39,192 nt of DNA from assembly GCA_039029535.1 (NCBI GenBank), contig JBCCFW010000053.1, positions 1-39,192 of the forward strand, read 5' to 3'. A program made the translations under genes and the position numbers. The notes beneath the pieces are model-generated. The model was not told the origin of the DNA and made no database searches. It saw nothing but the letters and a program-made list of their open reading frames with translations. Each line of letters begins with the position of its first letter. Positions within the stretch are counted from its first letter, which is position 1. The DNA comes from JBCCFW01 sp039029535. GTDB taxonomy: Bacteria > Acidobacteriota > JBCCFW01. Shown piece after piece: positions 35,088-39,192 of this stretch.

Positions 35088-35465
35088 CTATGAGCGGCTA
35101 TGGGGCCCGTGGTCGTGATGGTGATGATGATGGTGGTGCTGCTCGCAACAGCACCCGCCCTTCAGCAACACGCTCACCGTCTCACGCGTCACCTCGCGGC
35201 CCAGCGCTGCGTCCAAGCGGGCTTCGCGTGCGCTCTGCAATGCCTGGATGGCCAGCGCCTGTGAGGTCGCGATGAAGAGGTTGCCCATCGCGATGGCGGG
35301 GCTCGCCGCCATGACACCGAGGTTGGTCGGGTAGGGCCACGGCCACGAAGGCGGCCAGTCCGGTGGCTCGAGGGGGAGGGGCTCCTCGACTTCGGGCTCC
35401 GGAGTGGGGATGTCCGACGGTTCCGGGCTATCGAGCTGGATCTTCTTCTCGTACGGGAACGGCAT
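35088..35465 (-). CDS. RebB-like protein with Pro-rich head and Cys/His metal-binding tail
   Basis: A 125-residue protein. Residues ~13-48 are Pro/Glu/Trp-rich (PPDWPPSWPWPYP). Residues ~50-95 carry a RebB-type core: AASPAIAMGNLFIATSQALAIQAL lines up with APAMALGSLYQATAQALSNS of the RebB protein at 38709. The C-terminus is remarkable: three consecutive Cys (105-107), then eight consecutive His (110-117) plus His119 and His122. This should bind transition metals such as Zn, Ni or Cu. GGAG precedes the ATG at 35465, and a canonical RebB gene ends 61 bases upstream, so they form an operon. RebB-family proteins assemble R-body ribbons. This variant could be a capping, anchoring or metal-responsive subunit, which is inference. 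Confidence 0.7.
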   Translation of the reverse strand: MPFPYEKKIQLDSPEPSDIPTPEPEVEEPLPLEPPDWPPSWPWPYPTNLGVMAASPAIAMGNLFIATSQALAIQALQSAREARLDAALGREVTRETVSVLLKGGCCCEQHHHHHHHHDHGPHSRS

Positions 35466-35526
35466 GCGAGCTCCAAGAAGCGCAGCCGGCCGGCCGCGCC
35501 GAGCGATGCCGCCGGGCCGAGGGCCG

Positions 35527-35766
35527 TCAGGTGGCCTTCGGCTTCTGCGACTCCACGATGGCGATGCCCACCGAGGTCACTGCCGTGAAGAGCAGGTCGG
35601 TCTGCTTCTGCACCGTGGTCGCGTTGTTGGCGGCGTTGGCCAGGGCCTGTGCCGTCGCCTGGTAGAGCAGGCCCAGTGATTCTCCTGGTGCGAGTCCGAC
35701 GACGAGCGTGTTGACCTCGGTGATCGCGTCCGTGACCTTCGGGTTGACGGCGGTCGGGTAGGCCAT
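35527..35766 (-). CDS. RebB-family R-body protein, short form
   Basis: A 79-residue member of the RebB killing-trait family. It begins MAYPTAVNPKVTDAITEVN, keeps the APxxxLGxLYQATAQALANAANN core, and ends soon after VTSVGIAIVE. RebA and RebB are the small polymerising subunits of R-bodies, coiled protein ribbons that unroll explosively in Caedibacter and are toxic to Paramecium hosts. Here the C-terminal extension seen in the gene at 38709 is missing. GGAGG lies upstream of the ATG at 35766. It is the first gene of a two-gene minus-strand operon facing a repeat-rich promoter region. Confidence 0.85.
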   Translation of the reverse strand: MAYPTAVNPKVTDAITEVNTLVVGLAPGESLGLLYQATAQALANAANNATTVQKQTDLLFTAVTSVGIAIVESQKPKAT

Positions 35767-35854
35767 CTCTCTCGGACCTCCAGCTCGAAGCCGTGGCCGG
35801 CTCCGAGCCCACGGGACGCCTCAGGGGCGTCCGGGAGCGACGAATGAGTTGAGA

Positions 35855-35892
35855 TTGGCAACCAAAATCGTACTTGGCAACAAGAATCGCAA
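35855..35892. repeat. 19-bp tandem direct repeat in the RebB promoter region
   Basis: Two adjacent 19-base units (35855-35873 and 35874-35892) both start TTGGCAAC and share AATCG at the same place, 15 of 19 positions identical. They lie about 90 bases upstream of the minus-strand RebB start, in the only AT-rich stretch nearby. Direct repeats about two helical turns apart are the usual target of AraC-family regulators, and one is encoded in this locus. Confidence 0.6.
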
Positions 35893-35937
35893 GTTACGCA
35901 AGCTTTCAGAGTTGTGCTAAATTTGTTCGATTTTGGT
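35861..35937. promoter_or_regulatory. 13-bp inverted repeat (operator candidate) between divergent R-body genes
   Basis: ACCAAAATCGTAC at 35861-35873 recurs as its inverse complement at 35925-35937 (GTTCGATTTTGGT), 12 of 13 matching. The left arm belongs to the tandem repeat at 35855, making three related half-sites in 83 bases. The element lies between the minus-strand RebB operon and the plus-strand companion gene at 36135, so it could control both. Confidence 0.55.
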
Positions 35938-36134
35938 GTCGGAGGCGCTCGATGAGGCCGGCCGTGGGGGTGGCGGCGGGCAACGATGACGAAAGCGCAC
36001 GTTGCGGTCGACTTGGTCTCTGGTCGAATCCCCGCAGGGAAGCCCAAGCTCCGCGAAGTCCGGAGGCTCACAGTTCAATGAAACGTGAGAGGACCGTCGC
36101 CGCTGCGCGGTCCGAGCCAAGACAGGAGACGACC

Positions 36135-36410
36135 ATGGGACAGGGGCAACCGTATCGAAACATCCCGCCCGGGACCGAGCTGGAGATCGAGGACGTGGCC
36201 ACGATCATCGTGACGAACACCGATGAAGGTGGCGCTCGCCATGGTCACTGCCACGTCAGGCTCGAGGGGCAGGCCGTCGACGCCGAGCTCGAGCCCTATT
36301 CGGTGTACACCTGGACGGTTCCCGATGGCTACCGCACTGCCCCCGTGGTCGTCGTGGAGAACAAGGGGCCGACCGTCCTGCAGGTCGGTTGGGAAGGTGC
36401 GATGTACTGA
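36135..36410 (+). CDS. Small beta-rich companion protein of the R-body locus
   Basis: A 91-residue soluble protein starting at the ATG at 36135 (AGGAG upstream). It has alternating hydrophobic strands (ATIIVTN, CHVRLEG, YSVYTWTVP, PVVVVENKG, TVLQVGWEG), as in a small beta-sandwich or jelly roll, and no signal peptide or membrane segment. HGHCH gives a possible metal site. I do not recognise the family. It is transcribed away from the RebB operon from the shared, repeat-rich promoter region, with a terminator right behind it, so it is a single-gene unit very probably belonging to the R-body locus. An assembly or chaperone role is only a guess. Confidence 0.65.
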   Translation: MGQGQPYRNIPPGTELEIEDVATIIVTNTDEGGARHGHCHVRLEGQAVDAELEPYSVYTWTVPDGYRTAPVVVVENKGPTVLQVGWEGAMY

Positions 36411-36442
36411 ACCCGCCCGAGCAACTCGTGCTCGACCTGACG

Positions 36443-36480
36443 ACGCCCCGTGGCCTGGCGCTGCGGGGCGTTTCTCTTTC
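36443..36480 (+). terminator. Rho-independent terminator after the companion gene
   Basis: The perfect 8-bp stem ACGCCCCG (36443-36450) and CGGGGCGT (36464-36471) is followed by TTCTCTTTC. It ends the 91-residue gene and, lying between convergent stops, may also act on the regulator gene coming from the right. Confidence 0.8.
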
Positions 36481-36497
36481 TTGTTGGCTGGTTCGGG

Positions 36498-38165
36498 TCA
36501 GACCTCGGAGCTGCCGGTGCGGCGCGGCACTAGTGGTGGGCTCGTCCGCGTCGTCGCGAGAGCAGGGCTCGTCGGGCTGGGGGCGAGCTCTGCCGGCAAC
36601 AGGGCCTTCCGCCGGTGATCCCGCGGGCTCATGCCGACGATGCGCTTGAACGTCCTCAAGAAGTGGCTGAGATCACCGAAGCCGCTGTCGAGGGCGATGT
36701 CGGTGACGCGCCGCTGCCGGTCGGCCAACAGGAGCTCGAGAGAACGCTCGATGCGGATGGTTGCGAGCATGGGACGCAAGCTCGTCCCGAGCTGTTGCTT
36801 GAAGAGGTGCGCGAGGTGTGACGCGCTGAGGTAAGCCTCCCGGGCCGTCCGAGCCACGGTGATCTCCTCGGCGTGATGGTTCGTCAGGAAGACCAGGGCT
36901 CGCTGCAAGCCGGGATGGAAGCCGTCGAGGCTCGAGCGATCACCGGCAAGCAGGGAGCGAGCCAACCGACGACGTCCTTCCGTGGTCGCGGCAGGTGTCG
37001 GTCCAGGCGTCTCACCGGACGACCACTCGTCGGTCTGCTCACGCTGGCGCTCGGGCAGGACCTGGGGTGCCAGGCGGGCCAAGTCGTCGAAGCGGATGGT
37101 CTCGTCGCGACGGAGGGCGACGAGACGGGCGATCACGCGCTCGAGCTCGAAGACGTTGCCCGGCCAGGAGTGTTGGCACAACGAGCGGAGGACCGCATCA
37201 TCGAGCTGGGCTTGCTCGCCACCGTGCTTGAGTCGGAAGTGCTCCACCAAGTGGGGGATGTCGGTTGCCCGGTCACGCAGCGACGGAACTTGAATGCTCA
37301 GCACGTCGAGCTCGGCAGCGAGCGACGCGGGCATGTCCTTCTCGTGAGCGAGCTCGCGGCTGGAGAGCTGGCTCGATGCGACGAAGCGGGTCGTGGCCTC
37401 GCCGCGAGATCCGCTTCCGAGCCATTGCCCGAAGGCCGAGTCGAGCGAGTTGGGGAGCAGCTGGAGCTGCGACGGCGAGAGGGCATCGATGCGGTTCAGG
37501 TAGAGCGTGCCGCCCTCGGCCTCAGCGAGCGCCGTCGACAGGGCGCCGGCGAATCCATCGGGCTCCTGGAACTCGCAGCGGAGCTCGATGAACGGTCCGT
37601 CGCCTTGGCGTCCCGCGGCGTGGATGGCGCAGGCCGTCGCGCTCACCTCCGTGCCGAAGTCACCGATCACGAGGACGGGGAGCTCCGTGCGGGCGGCCTG
37701 CTCGATGTCACGCTCGAGCTGCCAGAGGGGCTTGCTGCTCCCGACGAGGGCGAGGTCCTGTCCGAAGCGACGACGCGCGAACTCGGTCGTCACGCGGCGG
37801 TGTGCGAGTAGTGCGAGCCGGTCGGCGAGGGTGTCGAGGGCCCGTTCCGACTTCTCCAGGTCGGCATCACCGGGCAGGGCCAGGGTGACGAGGCCGAGCT
37901 CGCGTCCGGCGTGTCGGATGGAAGCTCGGAGCTCGGTCGAGCCGCGGCTCCGGCGACGCGAGGGCTCGGTGAGCTCGAGGGCGATGTCGCCTTCCGTTCG
38001 GTCTCCGTGGGTGGCGAGCCCGGGCAGGGACACGCTGGCGGCACCGGCCTCGAGCTCGTCCATCAGTCCTTGTAGCAAGGATGAAAGTTGCTCGGAGAGG
38101 CTGCCATGAGCCTCGTGTCGGGCACTCACCAGGTCTCCCGTGTCGGAAAGCCGATCCTCGTTCAC
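36498..38165 (-). CDS. Regulator: GAF-like domain, degenerate NtrC-type AAA+ domain and AraC-type DNA-binding domain
   Basis: A 555-residue protein. Residues ~20-130 look GAF-like. Residues ~138-385 align with the NtrC sigma-54 activator ATPase in order and spacing (LVGSSKPLWQLERDIEQ, ELPVLVIGD, DGPFIELRC, RDRATDIPHLVEHF, WPGNVFEL). Every catalytic element is altered: Walker A is GDFGTEVS (168-175, no Lys-Ser/Thr pair), Walker B is GGTLYLNRI (218-226, DE replaced by NR), and the GAFTGA loop is deleted. Where a Fis-type HTH is expected, residues ~418-520 form an AraC/XylS domain (ARTAREAYLSASHLAHLFKQQLG, VTDIALDSGFGDLSHFLRTFKRIVGMSPRDHR). It should therefore bind DNA directly without sigma-54 or ATP. 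It lies inside the RebB locus. The start is GTG, with GAGGGGCGGGA upstream. Confidence 0.82.
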   Translation of the reverse strand: MNEDRLSDTGDLVSARHEAHGSLSEQLSSLLQGLMDELEAGAASVSLPGLATHGDRTEGDIALELTEPSRRRSRGSTELRASIRHAGRELGLVTLALPGDADLEKSERALDTLADRLALLAHRRVTTEFARRRFGQDLALVGSSKPLWQLERDIEQAARTELPVLVIGDFGTEVSATACAIHAAGRQGDGPFIELRCEFQEPDGFAGALSTALAEAEGGTLYLNRIDALSPSQLQLLPNSLDSAFGQWLGSGSRGEATTRFVASSQLSSRELAHEKDMPASLAAELDVLSIQVPSLRDRATDIPHLVEHFRLKHGGEQAQLDDAVLRSLCQHSWPGNVFELERVIARLVALRRDETIRFDDLARLAPQVLPERQREQTDEWSSGETPGPTPAATTEGRRRLARSLLAGDRSSLDGFHPGLQRALVFLTNHHAEEITVARTAREAYLSASHLAHLFKQQLGTSLRPMLATIRIERSLELLLADRQRRVTDIALDSGFGDLSHFLRTFKRIVGMSPRDHRRKALLPAELAPSPTSPALATTRTSPPLVPRRTGSSEV

Positions 38166-38708
38166 TCCCGCCCCTCAGTCCCGTCCAGTTGGGTCTCTCG
38201 GTCTACGGTGCTCGAACGGTGCTTCTACGGTGCTCGCTCCTCCACTGAGTCGTGCACCGGTTCAAGGCCACTTCACTTGTATTGCTCACTCAGCATCAGT
38301 CACGACCCGCGTTGGGTCAAGTGCCGGGGAGCACTGGTTCCGCAGTTGCAGCCATGTTGGGCAATGCGCGCCTGTGGATGAAGCCGAAGTGCTTGCAGCC
38401 TCTCAGGCGTCCGAGAGCCTGCGAGAGCTTCGAAATCGTGCGCTCACTCGAAGGGCGTGGTGCGGTGACCTGCGCTCGTCGAACGCCGAGGTCACGTTCG
38501 GCGTGCTGTCTCGAATCGTAAGTGAGGCCATGTTCCATTGCTGATTACGACTCATGCCGAAAGAGTCCCGCAGCCGGGGCCACGTCCTCCGGCCGAGACG
38601 CCAAGTCGGGGCTGGGTGACGTGCCTTAGCTTCTGACCAACTCATCGCTCAACAGCGGGCCGACCAGTGCCATCGCGGCACCTGCGACTCGCCGCAAGGA
38701 GGAACAAG
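38166..38708. promoter_or_regulatory. Divergent promoter region between the regulator and the second RebB cluster
   Basis: 543 bases without a convincing gene; open frames here have random-looking, Ser/Arg-rich translations. Composition is less GC-rich than coding DNA. At 38513-38523 GAATCGTAAGT nearly repeats GAATCGCAAGT from the tandem repeat region at 35884-35894, which would fit a shared regulator site about 190 bases before the RebB start. AAATCG also occurs at 38431-38436. A strong AAGGAGG ribosome site precedes the RebB gene. Confidence 0.4.
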
Positions 38709-39017
38709 ATGGCGTTCCCAACGTCAGTGAACGACCAGATCACCGATTCGGTGACGCAGGCCAACGTCAAGGTTCTCGGTGATGCCCCGGCCATGGCGCT
38801 GGGAAGTCTCTACCAGGCGACCGCGCAGGCCCTGTCGAACTCGGCTCACAACAACACGACGGCCCAACAGCAGACCGCCGTGACTGCGCAGGCAGCCACG
38901 ACCATGGGCGTGACGACGCTGTACTCGCTGGACTCTGCCTCGCTCGGCAAGGCCACCGCGGCCATCCTCGACGCGCAGGCGAAGCAGCAGCAGAAGCCAG
39001 GGTCGCTGGTCCCCTAG
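38709..39017 (+). CDS. RebB-family R-body protein, full-length form
   Basis: A 102-residue protein starting MAFPTSVNDQITDSVTQANV, then LGDAPAMALGSLYQATAQAL, a Gln/Thr-rich helical stretch, and a C-terminal extension (LYSLDSASLGKATAAIL). This is the canonical RebB pattern and length; RebA/RebB-type subunits polymerise into R-body ribbons in Caedibacter, and homologues are widespread in Gram-negative bacteria. AAGGAGG seven bases before the ATG gives a very strong ribosome site, as expected for an abundant structural protein. It is followed 62 bases later by a close paralogue, so the cluster continues beyond the window. It is transcribed divergently from the AraC-type regulator. Confidence 0.9.
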   Translation: MAFPTSVNDQITDSVTQANVKVLGDAPAMALGSLYQATAQALSNSAHNNTTAQQQTAVTAQAATTMGVTTLYSLDSASLGKATAAILDAQAKQQQKPGSLVP

Positions 39018-39079
39018 TCGTCGACGCTGCCGACCGCCGGTTCGAGTGACGAGCCGCGCGCGTCTTGGCGGAGGACTTC

Positions 39080-39192
39080 ATGGCATATCCGACATCAGTC
39101 AACGATCAGATCACCGATTCGGTGACCCAGGCGAACGTCAAGGTCCTGGCCGACGCACCGGCCATGGCCATGGCGAGCCTCTATCAGGCAAC
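39080..39192 (+). CDS. RebB-family R-body protein, 3' partial
   Basis: The frame starts at ATG 39080 with GGAGGACTT upstream and runs off the right edge after 37 codons (MAYPTSVNDQITDSVTQANV, then LADAPAMAMASLYQA). It is about four-fifths identical in DNA to the start of the RebB gene at 38709, including a 20-base identical run, so it is a recent tandem duplication. Subunit paralogues in tandem are usual for R-body loci. The missing part cannot be judged. Confidence 0.88.
   Translation, partial: MAYPTSVNDQITDSVTQANVKVLADAPAMAMASLYQA

Noticed and set aside
35855..35895. Possible sigma-54 (-24/-12) promoter at TGGCAACAAGAATCGC
   Set aside because: The distance between the GG and GC elements is one base too long, and the local regulator has lost the GAFTGA loop needed for sigma-54. 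A tandem operator repeat explains the pattern better.
36010..36060. tRNA-like GGTCGAATCCCCGC near the companion gene
   Set aside because: No acceptor, D or anticodon stems could be fitted on either strand.
38140..38544. 134-codon plus-strand open frame between the regulator and RebB
   Set aside because: Ser/Arg/Ala-rich random-like translation, no ribosome site, overlaps the regulator's start; treated as promoter region.

Overview
The window is high-GC DNA from a Gram-negative bacterium with an elaborate cell surface. It encodes lipoproteins with clear lipoboxes, a TonB-dependent receptor, Sec-exported proteins, a D-Ala-D-Ala ligase, and two large XRE/NB-ARC/TPR regulators. Four proteins built from thrombospondin type 3 (TSP3) calcium-binding repeats, a LolA-like secreted protein and a GH130/CBM9 pair recall Myxococcota, Acidobacteriota or Planctomycetota. 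The sequence has no rRNA or other marker that settles the phylum. I see no tRNA, rRNA, CRISPR array or insertion sequence.

Layout. Bases 1-665 look foreign to the rest: visibly lower GC, an OTU-like cysteine-protease domain open at the 5' edge, and a convergent gene tail that breaks off near base 665. They may be a transferred segment or a chimeric contig end. Bases 763-20265 are almost entirely minus strand. They hold four TSP3 lipoproteins, an exported 2111-residue RHS/YD-repeat protein with a C-terminal toxin-like tip, a translationally coupled 88-residue gene with an 84-residue paralogue downstream (candidate immunity proteins), a secreted protein of unknown function, a LolA-like secreted protein, ddl and an acylphosphatase. 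Bases 20481-34892 carry two paralogous STAND regulators. Between them lie a thioredoxin-TPR protein, a TonB receptor coupled to a sugar-dehydrogenase-like/thioredoxin fusion, a zinc-ribbon protein, a DUF952 protein, mutM, and a CBM9-like lipoprotein with a GH130 glycoside phosphorylase.

Bases 35088-39192 form an R-body (RebB-family) locus. It has four RebB-family genes, one with a Pro-rich head and a Cys3-His8 tail and one cut by the window edge. With them are a small beta-rich companion protein and a regulator that joins a degenerate NtrC-type AAA+ domain (Walker A, Walker B and GAFTGA all lost) to an AraC DNA-binding domain. The divergent intergenic region carries a 19-bp tandem repeat and a 13-bp inverted repeat that look like operators. 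RebB proteins are known to build contractile protein ribbons in Caedibacter and related bacteria. This locus, with a STAND regulator beside it, is the most interesting system here, followed by the RHS toxin/immunity-like cluster.
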